Source of the DNA: Coriobacteriaceae bacterium
GTDB taxonomy: Bacteria > Actinomycetota > Coriobacteriia > Coriobacteriales > Coriobacteriaceae
DNA: 43,408 bases
NCBI GenBank assembly: GCA_030525945.1
Contig: JAUNDT010000012.1
Span: 1-43,408, forward strand
Reading direction: 5' to 3'
How positions within the stretch are numbered: position 1 is the first letter of the stretch; each line of letters begins with the position of its first letter. Positions 27,759 through 36,338 of this stretch are shown here, piece after piece. A program made the position numbers and the translations under genes. The notes below the pieces were generated by a model. It was not told where the DNA came from and did not search any database. It was given only the letters and a program-made list of their open reading frames with translations.

Positions 27759-27799
27759 GAAGGGCCTGACCCCGGTTGAGTTCCGGGAGCAGGCCCTTC
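27759..27799. other. Stem-loop, 10-bp perfect stem
   Basis: GAAGGGCCTG (27759-27768) pairs with CAGGCCCTTC (27790-27799), with an inner CCGG pairing. No T-run. It lies about 150 bp upstream of the ATPase start. Another 9-bp stem (TTCATCCCT, 27887-27895, with AGGGATGAA, 27911-27919) lies further right. Otherwise 27800-27920 shows nothing I can name. Confidence 0.55.
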
Positions 27800-27923
27800 G
27801 GAAGGCCGCCTGGCGGTTATGATTTATTACGTCCAAGTTTTGGGGCGCAGTCCCGAATTATCTTTAGGAATTAGTCCGGCCCCAGCTTCATCCCTTTCTG
27901 GATAAAGAGGAGGGATGAATAAG

Positions 27924-27951
27924 AAAAAAGCCGGACGCGTATGCATCCGGC
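27924..27951 (-). terminator. Native terminator of the interrupted tRNA-Thr gene
   Basis: On the minus strand GCCGGA (27951-27946) pairs with TCCGGC (27935-27930), followed by six T (27929-27924). It lies 13 bp beyond the tRNA 3' end, as expected for the chromosomal tRNA transcript. Confidence 0.75.
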
Positions 27952-27964
27952 CTGAAGCATTCGA

Positions 27965-28010
27965 TGGAGCCAGCGACCGGGCTCGAACCGGTGACCCCCG
28001 CTTTACGAGA
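27965..28010 (-). tRNA. 3' half of tRNA-Thr(CGT), attachment-site copy
   Basis: Read on the minus strand: anticodon-loop CTCGTAA (anticodon CGT at 28007-28005), stem AGCGG, variable loop, T-arm ACCGG-TTCGAGC-CCGGT, acceptor 3' strand CGCTGGC, discriminator T, and an encoded CCA (27967-27965). The 5' side is missing: bases beyond 28010 do not pair with the anticodon stem. This is the remnant left when an integrase uses the tRNA 3' half as its att core. The complete tRNA should be at the other end of the element, beyond the window. Confidence 0.85.
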
Positions 28011-28116
28011 ACATGAAGAAGTACGTTAACTGGTATTTCTTGTTTTTACCACTTATATTATTTCTGCACGTAAATTAGTGTTTTTCTCAGATTTGCAGTT
28101 AGTGATTAGATTTTCG

Positions 28117-28159
28117 TTTCACCCCTTTTTCACCCCGTAGTAGAGTTGCAGGGGTGAAA
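28117..28159. repeat. Candidate integrase arm-binding repeats
   Basis: TTTCACCCC occurs at 28117-28125 and 28128-28136, and inverted at 28151-28159 (GGGGTGAAA). They lie in an AT-rich stretch between the att core and the integrase gene, where tyrosine integrases usually have arm-type sites. The function is inference. Confidence 0.5.
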
Positions 28160-28161
28160 GT

Positions 28162-28217
28162 TTTGGGGTACGCTCGGGGGCGAGGCCGCAAAGCCCCGCC
28201 CCCGAGCGTACCCCAAA
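28162..28217. repeat. Perfect 21-bp palindromic stem before the integrase
   Basis: Positions 28162-28182 and 28197-28217 are exact inverted copies, separated by 14 bp that contain a further GGC/GCC pair. It ends 20 bp before the integrase ATG and would form a very stable mRNA hairpin. Possible roles: terminator of incoming transcription, brake on integrase translation, or a processing or recombination site. There is no T-run after it. Confidence 0.85.
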
Positions 28218-28237
28218 CATTGACCAGAGGGCACATC

Positions 28238-29518
28238 ATGGAATACAGGATTAAAGACAGCGCCAAAGGCTACGCCGAGCCGATTAAGAATAGGCCTGGT
28301 TCCTTCAGACTTTACTTCTCTCTCGGCAAAGACCCGAACACAGGCAAATACCTTAGAAGCCCCAAGCGCACATATCACTGTAAGAGCAAGAATCCCAAGA
28401 ACTGGAAGTCCGAGTGCGACAAAGCGCTTGAGGCTTATAAGGACGAGCTGCTGGGCACTTCCCGCTCCTCTGATCTTCCACTGACTGTATCTGGTTATGC
28501 AGAGGAGTTCCACAGGCTCCGCAAGGACGAGATGAATTCCCCCCTTTCACACAATCGTGAAAACTACGACATCCGACATATCCGTGAGTTGTTTGGAGAC
28601 ATGCCACTCAAAGCGTTGCGCCCCGACGATATACGGAGGGCATACGCGAACGCTCGCGATACTGGCCGTTTCTCAGAAAGCGAACTGCACCGTATTCATG
28701 TAAAGCTTCGACAGATCATGGAGTGCGCAGTTGATGACGAGGTCATCAACTGCAATCCGTGTCGAAAAGTTAAGGCCCCGAAGATGGACCTTAAGCCACG
28801 TGAGACGCTGGAAATATCTCAGCTCCCCGACTTCTACAACCGCCTTCTTGCAGAACCGATGTCTCCGGCAACCGTGTGCACGATGCTTCTTTTCCACCTT
28901 GGACTTCGCAAAGGGGAGGCACTTGGCCTGTCGTGGAACGATTACAGCTCCAGCGATGACAAGATCCGCATCAGATGGCAATACACCAACGATAAGCAAC
29001 TTCGCCCTCCCAAGTCCGACATGAGCAACCGTGACCTTGCCGTGAATCCATCTCTCAAGGAATACCTTGAGAGATGGAAAGCCTTGCAAGCATCCGAGCT
29101 TAATCAACTTGGCCTGAAACAGACTGGCGAGACCCCCATCGTCCATTCCATCGGACTTGAGAAGGTCATCGCCGGAAGACTGCCATACGTTACCCGCATG
29201 GATGGACACAACTTCGGTCGGTGGTTTAGGAACTATTGCGTCGATAACGGCTACGGACAGTTCGAAACGGTGACCCACACCTTCGCCCGCGACGGAAAGA
29301 CAATCCGACGCGGAAAAGACTATGTTGGCCTAACCCCGCATGGTCTTCGTCATACGGTAGCAACGGTTTTTGCAGCTGAAGGCACTGACGTAAAAACGAT
29401 TCAGGCATGGCTCGGCCATGCCAGCGCAACCACGACCCTCAATATGTACGTGCGGGCAGTTGAAGAAAACAACCGTGCGGCGGCTGGGCTATTCGACTCC
29501 CTTGTCCGTAAATCCTAA
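28238..29518 (+). CDS. Tyrosine recombinase (integrase)
   Basis: 426 residues. The N-terminal region (about 1-60) is an arm-binding fold, then a SAM-like core-binding domain (about 80-170) and a catalytic domain (about 190-415). Visible catalytic residues: R in LGLRKGEALGLSW, HGLRH (H and R), H in WLGHASATTT, and the nucleophile Y in LNMYVRA. The start at 28238 (MEYRIKDSAKG) has AGAGGG upstream; the frame above it runs through the palindrome. It lies 228 bp from the tRNA att core, at the left end of the element, and catalyses its integration and excision. Its lower GC compared with the chromosome fits transfer. Confidence 0.95.
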   Translation: MEYRIKDSAKGYAEPIKNRPGSFRLYFSLGKDPNTGKYLRSPKRTYHCKSKNPKNWKSECDKALEAYKDELLGTSRSSDLPLTVSGYAEEFHRLRKDEMNSPLSHNRENYDIRHIRELFGDMPLKALRPDDIRRAYANARDTGRFSESELHRIHVKLRQIMECAVDDEVINCNPCRKVKAPKMDLKPRETLEISQLPDFYNRLLAEPMSPATVCTMLLFHLGLRKGEALGLSWNDYSSSDDKIRIRWQYTNDKQLRPPKSDMSNRDLAVNPSLKEYLERWKALQASELNQLGLKQTGETPIVHSIGLEKVIAGRLPYVTRMDGHNFGRWFRNYCVDNGYGQFETVTHTFARDGKTIRRGKDYVGLTPHGLRHTVATVFAAEGTDVKTIQAWLGHASATTTLNMYVRAVEENNRAAAGLFDSLVRKS

Positions 29519-29588
29519 ATCTGTAACCTTATTTATGTTATTCGTAACCCATATTGTGTTATTATTTACTTGACGAAGGGAGATCTCC
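29519..29588 (+). promoter_or_regulatory. AT-rich promoter region after integrase
   Basis: About 70 bp of AT-rich sequence with repeated GTTATT and GTAACC words (one GTTATTCGTAAC is nearly palindromic). GGGAGA lies before the ATG at 29589. It probably holds the promoter and an operator for the following genes; no clear -35 is assigned. Confidence 0.35.
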
Positions 29589-30344
29589 ATGCTTTTCAAC
29601 TCACCTAAACGCATTAAACGCTCCGTTGATATGAGTGAAGGGACAGATTATTTTGTAGACCATTATCGCGATCTACTCAGCAAACTCGGCACGACCGTTT
29701 CGCGTGGTGCTGTCATTGATTCCGTCCTGCCCTCCCTGCTTTCGCTTAATCCTAGACAGGCAGTCAAGCTTTCTCAGATAGTCGAACGCGAGGGCAAGTT
29801 AAGCCAGTCCCTCTATGAGTCTACGCCGGAGTCTGAAGAGCTCACCCGCAACGAACTCAGCAAAGAAGTCGAGACGTGGGCACAGCTTAAATCCATCCTC
29901 GATGTCCTCGCCGATGGCCTTACCCCCATCCAACCCATGGTAAAAATCCCCATGGCTAGCGATATGTCCATTCTTATTCCCGATGATCCCCGCAACTGGA
30001 TTGTCGCCAACCCCATGGACGCACCCTTTGCAGACAAGGCAACCATTGTGGAAGTGCGCAACGGCAAGATCTATGGAGTGCCACACTTCGTTGTTTTTCA
30101 TTCCGGCGACGTCTCCGCCGAAGTGATCGACGAAATCGTGACTCGCGCGTTCCCGAAGTTCGAAGCAATCCTCAATAAACGCATCGACCCTCACTACGAC
30201 GCTGAGGGCAATTTCCTCAATCTCGCCGAATGGGACTCTTCTCCGGCGATTGGTCGCTTCCCCGCTATGCCTCATAACCCCGTTCTTGGCAATCCCTATG
30301 GGATTGAGATTATCGACGAGGGCGGTAAGGGGGCGAAGAATTAG
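29589..30344 (+). CDS. Hypothetical protein of the integrated element
   Basis: 251 residues, soluble, no signal peptide or membrane segment. The N-terminal half is helical and polar (PSLLSLNPRQAVKLSQIVER), the middle has IPMASDMSILIPDDPRNW, and the C-terminal part is Pro- and Gly-rich. I recognise no family. It stands between the integrase and an excisionase-like gene, a position often held by element-control genes in IMEs. A good GGGAGA binding site supports translation. Confidence 0.7.
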   Translation: MLFNSPKRIKRSVDMSEGTDYFVDHYRDLLSKLGTTVSRGAVIDSVLPSLLSLNPRQAVKLSQIVEREGKLSQSLYESTPESEELTRNELSKEVETWAQLKSILDVLADGLTPIQPMVKIPMASDMSILIPDDPRNWIVANPMDAPFADKATIVEVRNGKIYGVPHFVVFHSGDVSAEVIDEIVTRAFPKFEAILNKRIDPHYDAEGNFLNLAEWDSSPAIGRFPAMPHNPVLGNPYGIEIIDEGGKGAKN

Positions 30345-30428
30345 CCCTCTGTAGCATCGGCGCCCGCCCTCCCTCTCGAATCTTGGCGGATGACGAGGGA
30401 GGACGAGCTAACCATTAAGGATAGTAGC

Positions 30429-30743
30429 ATGACTACACCACCTGACGGCATGGCCCTCGCCATAGCCGCGCCCCCTTCTGACCTTCCAACGACGGTCATC
30501 CCTCACTCGCAAAGCAACGACACTGCGATCACCGGAACAATCGTCCCAGTCATCCTCGGACGTGAGCGCCTTCTCGGCGTGCCCGAGATATGCGAGATCA
30601 CCGGTTTCAGCAACGTGACCGCTGCGCGTCTCATCAAGGAGAGCGGATGTGGAATCAAAGTCCACAGCCGCCTGTTCGTACTTGAGTCCAGCTTCTTCAA
30701 TTACCTGCATCGCTTGGAGGTGACCGAGCCGTGCAGCCTGTAG
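30429..30743 (+). CDS. Excisionase-like helix-turn-helix protein
   Basis: 104 residues. The N-terminal 45 are low-complexity (Pro, Thr, Ala). The C-terminal part (about 50-100) reads LLGVPEICEITGFSNVTAARLIKESG and then LFVLESSFFNYLHRLE, the pattern of HTH_17/Xis-type MerR-like domains. The start at 30429 has AAGGA upstream. It overlaps the next gene by 13 bp. It probably directs excision together with the integrase, or controls the operon. Confidence 0.72.
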   Translation: MTTPPDGMALAIAAPPSDLPTTVIPHSQSNDTAITGTIVPVILGRERLLGVPEICEITGFSNVTAARLIKESGCGIKVHSRLFVLESSFFNYLHRLEVTEPCSL

Positions 30744-31612
30744 TCTCCCCCATCTTCGAAGCCGAAGTGCTCAATGAGCACGTAAACGCCATCGCTGGGG
30801 ACAAACCCATCGCCGTCTTCGACCTCAAGGCGCTCAACAACATTCTTGGTGGCGTATTTCCCGGCCAAAACTACGCCATCTGCACCCGCCCGAGCGTCGG
30901 CAAGACTACCCTCGCGCTTCAGGAAGCAGACAAGCTTGCGAGGGACGGCCATACGGTCATCTTCGTCTCTGCCGAACTACCCCAACATAAGCTGCTTGCC
31001 AAGAGCCTCACGCGTCTCAGCGAGGGCGAGCTGACCCTCTCCACAGTTGCCGATGCGGCGAGCCCCGAGCACCAGAAGCACAATCACTTCAAAAACGCGC
31101 TTGAGAAGTACCGCGAGGAAATCGCGCCCAATCTCTGCATAACGGGCCCGCTAACCGTTACCGACCTTGGCTGTCTTGCTGGTAGCTGCATTCGCGAGCG
31201 CGGTCAGGTTCCCATCCTTTTCATCGACTATCTCCAACTCCTCGCATGCGGCTCGGCGGCCGAGCCGTTCATGGACGAACGCCTCGCCATCGCATCCTGC
31301 GTGAAGGGCCTTCGCGACATATCGAACTGCTACGGCTGTCCCATCATCGCTCTGAGCTCGATTACGCGCACCGCCTACAGCACGAAGAAGCCCGACTTGA
31401 GCATGTTCGGCGGTTCTTCCGCAATCGAATACGGCTTCGACGCCGCTCTCTACCTAACCGAAGATGACGAAAAGACCGAGTTCCCATTTGACTTCCCCGG
31501 TGACAAGGAGAAGCGCCTTAAGCTTGTTGCCCTAAAGAACCGCTACGGAATCTTGCGTACCACCAAGCTCGAATTCGACGGCGCATTCGCGACCTTCCGC
31601 GATAGGAATTAG
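30731..31612 (+). CDS. DnaB-like replicative helicase ATPase domain
   Basis: 293 residues. A RecA/DnaB C-terminal-type domain: Walker A ICTRPSVGKTTLALQ, Walker B ILFIDYLQLL, then GCPIIALSSITR and a mobile loop near KPDLSMFGGSSAIEYGFD. It lacks the N-terminal primase-binding domain of a full DnaB (about 450 residues). The start is GTG at 30731, with GGAGG at 30716-30720. DnaB-like genes in mobile elements are thought to help replication of the excised circle. This is inference for this copy. Confidence 0.85.
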   Translation: MQPVVSPIFEAEVLNEHVNAIAGDKPIAVFDLKALNNILGGVFPGQNYAICTRPSVGKTTLALQEADKLARDGHTVIFVSAELPQHKLLAKSLTRLSEGELTLSTVADAASPEHQKHNHFKNALEKYREEIAPNLCITGPLTVTDLGCLAGSCIRERGQVPILFIDYLQLLACGSAAEPFMDERLAIASCVKGLRDISNCYGCPIIALSSITRTAYSTKKPDLSMFGGSSAIEYGFDAALYLTEDDEKTEFPFDFPGDKEKRLKLVALKNRYGILRTTKLEFDGAFATFRDRN

Positions 31613-31615
31613 GCG

Positions 31616-31972
31616 ATGCGCGGCAAGCCGCGCGACCAGCACATCAACGTCAGGGTGACCCCCGAGGAGCGCGCCGCCATCGTGGCGCGCTCCACCTCCT
31701 TCGGGATGCCCCCGTCGACGTTCATGCGCGAGGCCGCGCTCCACTGCGACGAGAAGCCGGTGAAGATCGCCGATGCCGAGGAGCTGACGGCAATCAGGAC
31801 GTCCCTCAAGAAAGAAGGCGGGCTGCTCAACCAGCTGGTGCGAGCGGCGCATATCCACGGTATCGACGAGGCCCTGTTGCCGGGCCTGCAAGTGGCAATA
31901 TCGAACGTCTCTGCATCCGCATCCAAGATTTCGAAGCTGCTCTCCGAGGCAGCGGAGGGAGGCCACAAATGA
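31616..31972 (+). CDS. MobC-like relaxosome accessory protein
   Basis: 118 residues. The N-terminal NVRVTPEERAAIVARSTSFG matches a ribbon-helix-helix domain as in MobC/plasmid mobilization proteins. The C-terminal half (LNQLVRAAHIHGIDEA...KISKLLSEA) is the MobC helical part. It begins 3 bp after the DnaB-like gene and overlaps the coupling-protein gene by 4 bp (ATGA). It probably opens or marks oriT for the relaxase coded two genes later. Confidence 0.85.
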   Translation: MRGKPRDQHINVRVTPEERAAIVARSTSFGMPPSTFMREAALHCDEKPVKIADAEELTAIRTSLKKEGGLLNQLVRAAHIHGIDEALLPGLQVAISNVSASASKISKLLSEAAEGGHK

Positions 31973-33846
31973 ACGTATTGATACCATCCGCGCTATCGAC
32001 GATGGCGCTCGCCGTCTTCTGCTGTCCGGCGATCGCCCCGCTCGCCCAAAGCCTGCTGGACGGGCGCGGCGTCGCCGCCATACCGGAATTCGACATATCG
32101 CTCATCCCGCAATGGTGGCTGTCCGGCAACTTCCTTGCCTGCCCCGTCGGCACCCCAGCCGTCTTGCTCGCCCTTTTCCTCTCCTCCCTATTGTTCTTCA
32201 GCGGCGAAGCGGCGAAGGACCGCGCAGAGGACGGCGGAGTCCTCGGCGCGGCGCGGCTCAAGTCGGGAGGCGAAGCGATAAGGGGGTCCTCGACGTGGGA
32301 CGGCAAGGCCTCCCCGAAGGAGCGCGGCCTTGTCTACGGCTTCCTGCGCGGGAAATACCTTTTCGAGCCGGGCACCTTCTCCCTTATCGTGGGCTCCACG
32401 GGGTCGGGCAAGAGCCGTGGCATTCTCATCCCCTCCCTCGACCTGCTGACCTTCGGCGATGGCGGCAACGGATCGGAACCGCACTCCGTTGCGCTCAGCG
32501 ACCCGAAGAATGAGATGCTGGAGCTGTGCGGCGAGGAGCTTGAGGATCGCGGCTACAGCATCCTCATCCTCGACACGCAGAGCCCCATGAAGGGCAACCG
32601 CTACAACCCCCTGACGGCCCTCGTCCGCTTCATCTACGCCGGGCTCACGCAGGAAGTGGAGCAGGCGGCAGACTCCATGGCGGCGGTGATCGTGCCGGAC
32701 GACAGGGGCGCTGGGAGCTCCCACTGGGTGGAGTCGGCGCGCTCGCTGCTCTCGGCCCTCATCCTCCTCACCGTGCTTCACGACTCCTGCCCGTACGATG
32801 CGAAAAACCTCGCGACGGTGAACGAGATCCTGTGCCGCGGGACCGAAGGCGCGGGCGCGGACCCCGCCAGCGGGCTCAAAGCGCTGTTCAGGGAGCTGCC
32901 CGCCGGGCACCCCGCCAAGGCGCGTGCCTCGCAGTTCCTTTCCAGCGGCGGGAACGAGATGCGCAGCATCCTCTCCACGCTCAAGGTGCGCATGCGCATC
33001 TTCTCGTCCGCCCCCATCGCGTGGATGGTCTCCGGCGACGAGATCGACCCGGAACGCGTCCTCACGGAGAAGGCTGCCCTCTTCCTCCATGTCCTCGACG
33101 ACGACAACCCCTACAACGCCATCCTGACCATCCTTCTGGACTCACTGTGGGCGACCGCCCGGATCCTCGCGGAGGCGAACGGCGGCGCGCTCGACAGGCC
33201 CTTCACCGTCATAGGCGACGAGTGGGGAAACCTCCCCACCGTCAAGAGCCTGCCCTCCGTCCTGAGCCTCGGAAGATCATATGGCTATTTCTGCCATACA
33301 GCCGTCCAAAATATTGCGCAATGGAACCGATATGGCGAGCGCGATGGCCGACCGAAGGTCCTTGCGAACTGCGCGGTCAAGATCGCCCTCAAGCTCGGCG
33401 AGGCGGAGGACCGCCAGTATTTCACCGAGCTGGTGGGCAAGACCACGAAACACACGAAGGGCACCAGCGCCAACAGGGGCGCGCACGGCACCAGCGGGGG
33501 CACCAGCTTCAACGAGCACGCGGACGACGTCATCCATCAGTGGGAATGGACCACAAGGTCACCTGACAAGGATGGAGCGATCGTGGTCAAGCAAGCGATG
33601 AACGGCCTCCCTGCCTCCCATTCGGGGGCATTCGAGATCCCGCTCGTCGACTGCACGGAGACGCCGACGAGGGAGCACTTCGGCTTGGGGACGCGCGAGC
33701 ACGAGCGAGCGAAACGTCGGGAATGCCAACGCAGGCTGACCGAGCGTATCGAGACCCACAAGGGCGACCCCATCGCCATCTGGTGCCCGGAGTTTCCCGA
33801 GACAGACGGCACTGATTTCAATGAGGATGAGTGGGGCGCGCTGTAA
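31969..33846 (+). CDS. VirD4-type conjugative coupling protein
   Basis: 625 residues. Two N-terminal membrane segments (about 5-30 and 55-78), Walker A VGSTGSGKSRG (141-151), Walker B FTVIGDEWGN (near 413-420), and the TraG/VirD4 segment SLGRSYGYFCHTAVQNIAQW. It hands the relaxase-DNA complex to a type IV secretion channel. Its presence with a relaxase and MobC, but without VirB4 or VirB6-type genes in the window, means the element either uses a helper channel or has one beyond the right edge. Confidence 0.93.
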   Translation: MNVLIPSALSTMALAVFCCPAIAPLAQSLLDGRGVAAIPEFDISLIPQWWLSGNFLACPVGTPAVLLALFLSSLLFFSGEAAKDRAEDGGVLGAARLKSGGEAIRGSSTWDGKASPKERGLVYGFLRGKYLFEPGTFSLIVGSTGSGKSRGILIPSLDLLTFGDGGNGSEPHSVALSDPKNEMLELCGEELEDRGYSILILDTQSPMKGNRYNPLTALVRFIYAGLTQEVEQAADSMAAVIVPDDRGAGSSHWVESARSLLSALILLTVLHDSCPYDAKNLATVNEILCRGTEGAGADPASGLKALFRELPAGHPAKARASQFLSSGGNEMRSILSTLKVRMRIFSSAPIAWMVSGDEIDPERVLTEKAALFLHVLDDDNPYNAILTILLDSLWATARILAEANGGALDRPFTVIGDEWGNLPTVKSLPSVLSLGRSYGYFCHTAVQNIAQWNRYGERDGRPKVLANCAVKIALKLGEAEDRQYFTELVGKTTKHTKGTSANRGAHGTSGGTSFNEHADDVIHQWEWTTRSPDKDGAIVVKQAMNGLPASHSGAFEIPLVDCTETPTREHFGLGTREHERAKRRECQRRLTERIETHKGDPIAIWCPEFPETDGTDFNEDEWGAL

Positions 33847-33861
33847 CGCCAGGAAGGAGCA

Positions 33862-34797
33862 ATGATGACCGCAATCAAACAGGTCAGCGTCCACAGCGCT
33901 CGCCACCTGAAAAACGTCGAGTCCTACCTAGACTGGCACCGCGATAAAGCACTCGCGCACGACACATTCAACATCATCGACGAGGACAGGGCCTTCATCG
34001 AGATGGATGAGACAAGGAGGAGCGCGGGTCACGACGTCCCCGGGAAAGCCAACAGCCGCTGGACCCCGATCGAGCATCAAGTCGTGGCATTTAATGCGGA
34101 CGAATGTAGTTGCAACGGTGGAAAGATGACCCCGGAGCTCTGCATGGAATACACCCGCGAGTACGTTCGCACGAGGTACGAGGATTACGAAAGCGTGCTC
34201 GTGCTTCACCTCGAACACTGCGCGAGCGACAACACGGACCGCTATTGCTGTCATATCGCCATAAACCGCTCGAACATCCAGTCTGGGTTGCGTCTCGACG
34301 AAGGACCTACCCGCCAAGCGGCCAGGGCGCGCGTGGCGACCATCCGCACCCTCGACGAGAAGTACGGCCTGAAGCAGCTCGAGCGCGGCAAGGCGAACTC
34401 GCGCGTGCACGGCAGGCAGCCCGGGGCGGCGGAGCGCGACATGGCCCGCAAGGGGCGGGCCGAACGCTCCGAGAACGAGCGCGTGAGGCGGACGGTCGCC
34501 AAGCGCATCGAGGAAGTGGGGCGCATGCCCGACTGCCCCGACCGCATGGCCGAGCTGTCGCGCCGCCTCGCGCGGGACGGCATCAAGCTCAAGCGCTCGA
34601 AGGGCGGCGACTTGCAGTACCGCTTCCACTCGAAGTCGCTGGGCGGCGAGCGCAAGGTGAACGGGGTGAGGCTGGGCTACGTCACGCACCGCAGGACGGG
34701 GCGCACGATCCGGTTCACCTATCACGGGGTGATGCGCGCGATAAGGCTCTGCATGCAGCTGTACCGCACCATGGACTACATCACGCGGGACATGTAG
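33862..34797 (+). CDS. Relaxase/mobilization nuclease
   Basis: 311 residues. The N-terminal half is a relaxase domain, with the metal-binding histidines in LVLHLEHCASDNTDRYCCHI, followed by AINRSNIQSGLRL. The C-terminal half is Arg- and Lys-rich. The catalytic Tyr is probably in the N-terminal ESYLDWHRDK region, but the sequence does not settle it. The start may be ATG at 33862 or, better spaced from AAGGAG, 33865. It lies 15 bp after the coupling-protein gene. It nicks oriT and leads the strand out of the cell. Confidence 0.85.
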   Translation: MMTAIKQVSVHSARHLKNVESYLDWHRDKALAHDTFNIIDEDRAFIEMDETRRSAGHDVPGKANSRWTPIEHQVVAFNADECSCNGGKMTPELCMEYTREYVRTRYEDYESVLVLHLEHCASDNTDRYCCHIAINRSNIQSGLRLDEGPTRQAARARVATIRTLDEKYGLKQLERGKANSRVHGRQPGAAERDMARKGRAERSENERVRRTVAKRIEEVGRMPDCPDRMAELSRRLARDGIKLKRSKGGDLQYRFHSKSLGGERKVNGVRLGYVTHRRTGRTIRFTYHGVMRAIRLCMQLYRTMDYITRDM

Positions 34798-34860
34798 GAA
34801 TCAGAGACCCGCCAGCGCAACCCGCCCGAAAACACCCATGAACGACGGCAGCAGGAAAAG

Positions 34861-34915
34861 CAAATGGCCTCCGGAGGAATCCTTTGCGGACTTCCCCCGG
34901 AGGCCTCTGCATTTG
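34861..34915. terminator. Bidirectional hairpin between relaxase and LPXTG gene
   Basis: GGCCTCCGG (34866-34874) pairs with CCGGAGGCC (34897-34905), and CAAAT (34861-34865) with ATTTG (34911-34915) across an internal loop. A T-rich stretch follows on the plus strand. It separates convergent genes. Confidence 0.6.
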
Positions 34916-34941
34916 TTTATCTGCCAATTCTGCAGAGTCCG

Positions 34942-36279
34942 CTACTTCCTGCGACGCAGCGCCTCTCCAAGGGCGGCGACCGCCGCACCGGAGGCGGTCA
35001 TGATCCCGAGCGTGAACGCCGGGTCGCCCGTGGCGGGGAGACTCCCGCCCGCGCCTTCGGTCTTCCTGCCGTTTGCCGCAGACGGCCCCTGCTCGAGCCT
35101 CGCGATCGACTCCGTGCGCGTGACGCCGCACCTTCCGCACGTGAACGTCCTCGCGCCCTCCGCGCTCTCGGTCGGTTCGGCGGTCACCACGCCCTCGCCC
35201 CACGCGTGACCCAAGGCGGGCAGGGCCTCGGTGCGCTCGGCACCGCAGATCGCGCAAGAGTGCTTCCTGATGCCCTCTGCGGTACAGGTCGCCTCGGAGA
35301 CCGACTCCCAAGGCCCGAACTCGTGCTCCTCGCCGTCGATCGCGTGGAACGCAAGACCCTCGTTTCCCTCGGGGTTCAGCTCAAGCCAATGCTCGACGTA
35401 CTGCTCGGCGGCGGTTCCCCTGTAACCCACGATCAGGCACGGGTCGAACGAATCGTAGTAGATCCCGGGGGAGGTCTCGTAGGTATCGCCGATCTGGACG
35501 ACGGACTTCGGGAGATAGACGCGTTTCAGGTTCGCGCACCCGTTGAAAGCGCCATTGGGAATCCACGTGACTCCCTCTTCGATGACGACGGTATCGACGC
35601 CGACCCCGTAGAACGTCGCGTTGTGCCCCTCCTCGAACTTCGACCCGCCGGGTATCACCAGCGTTCCGCCCAACTGCGAGCAGCCCGCGAAGCAGTCGCC
35701 GCCCCACGTGACGTTGTCAGGAAGGACGATGGACGTGATGCCGGTGTCCGCGAAGGCGCTGTGGTTCACGGCCTCGAGGCCGTCGTTGAGGTGGACCTCC
35801 GTCAGACTCCTCGTTCCGCTGAAGACGTCCCACCCGATGGTCTTCAGGGTCGAGGACGCAGTGAACTTGGTGAGGTTCGGGTACTCAATCGGGCTGACCC
35901 CGTAGGAGCTGGAGGCGAACGCGCCGTTCGGGATGGCGGTGACGCCCTCGGCAAGCCTCACCTCGCGAATCCGCTCGGCGTACCGCCCCCACTCGTACCT
36001 GAGGTCAGAGGGCTTAGAGACGTCCTTCTCAATAGTCAGGACACCGTCCGCGTCAAGCGTCCACCCATCGCCGGCGGCGATCCCCTCAGTTCCAGCCCCC
36101 GCAGACGCGGGGGAGCCCTCCATCGCCAAGGCGACCCTCTGGTCTTGGGCAAACGGGACTTCAAGATCCCCGGCTTCCGCCGCCAGGGCGGCAGCGGGCC
36201 CCGCCGCAAATGCAGAGACCAAAACGACAGATGCTGCGATCAGCGGGAACGCGCCACCAGAACGCCTACTTCCCATCAT
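34942..36279 (-). CDS. LPXTG-anchored BspA-like leucine-rich repeat surface protein
   Basis: 445 residues. A signal peptide (about 1-34), a short spacer, then BspA/LRR_5-type repeats (about 95-300; ITSIVLPDNVTWGGDCFAGC, VVIEEGVTWIPNGAFNGCAN). A region with paired CxxC motifs follows (HSCAICGAE, FTCGRCGVT), then LPATG at 414-418, a hydrophobic tail and RRRK, the sortase signal. It is expected to be fixed to the cell wall. BspA-like repeats bind host or bacterial surface partners in other gut species. It is element cargo; its host sortase must be elsewhere. The start ATG at 36279 is near the end of the reading frame and could move by a few residues. Confidence 0.88.
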   Translation of the reverse strand: MMGSRRSGGAFPLIAASVVLVSAFAAGPAAALAAEAGDLEVPFAQDQRVALAMEGSPASAGAGTEGIAAGDGWTLDADGVLTIEKDVSKPSDLRYEWGRYAERIREVRLAEGVTAIPNGAFASSSYGVSPIEYPNLTKFTASSTLKTIGWDVFSGTRSLTEVHLNDGLEAVNHSAFADTGITSIVLPDNVTWGGDCFAGCSQLGGTLVIPGGSKFEEGHNATFYGVGVDTVVIEEGVTWIPNGAFNGCANLKRVYLPKSVVQIGDTYETSPGIYYDSFDPCLIVGYRGTAAEQYVEHWLELNPEGNEGLAFHAIDGEEHEFGPWESVSEATCTAEGIRKHSCAICGAERTEALPALGHAWGEGVVTAEPTESAEGARTFTCGRCGVTRTESIARLEQGPSAANGRKTEGAGGSLPATGDPAFTLGIMTASGAAVAALGEALRRRK

Positions 36280-36338
36280 ATAACCTCCTGTTCAAGAGGG
36301 GCATGCGCCCCGAGCGGCATAACGAACGACAAAGGCCC

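Noticed and set aside
27915..28022. Small frame from ATG after AGGAGG (MNKKKAGRVCIRPEAFDG)
   Set aside because: It runs straight through the tRNA terminator and the tRNA-Thr remnant, which explain the sequence.
28154..28237. Longer integrase start
   Set aside because: The added residues would be coded by one arm of the palindrome. The ATG at 28238 has a better binding site and matches a normal integrase N-terminus.
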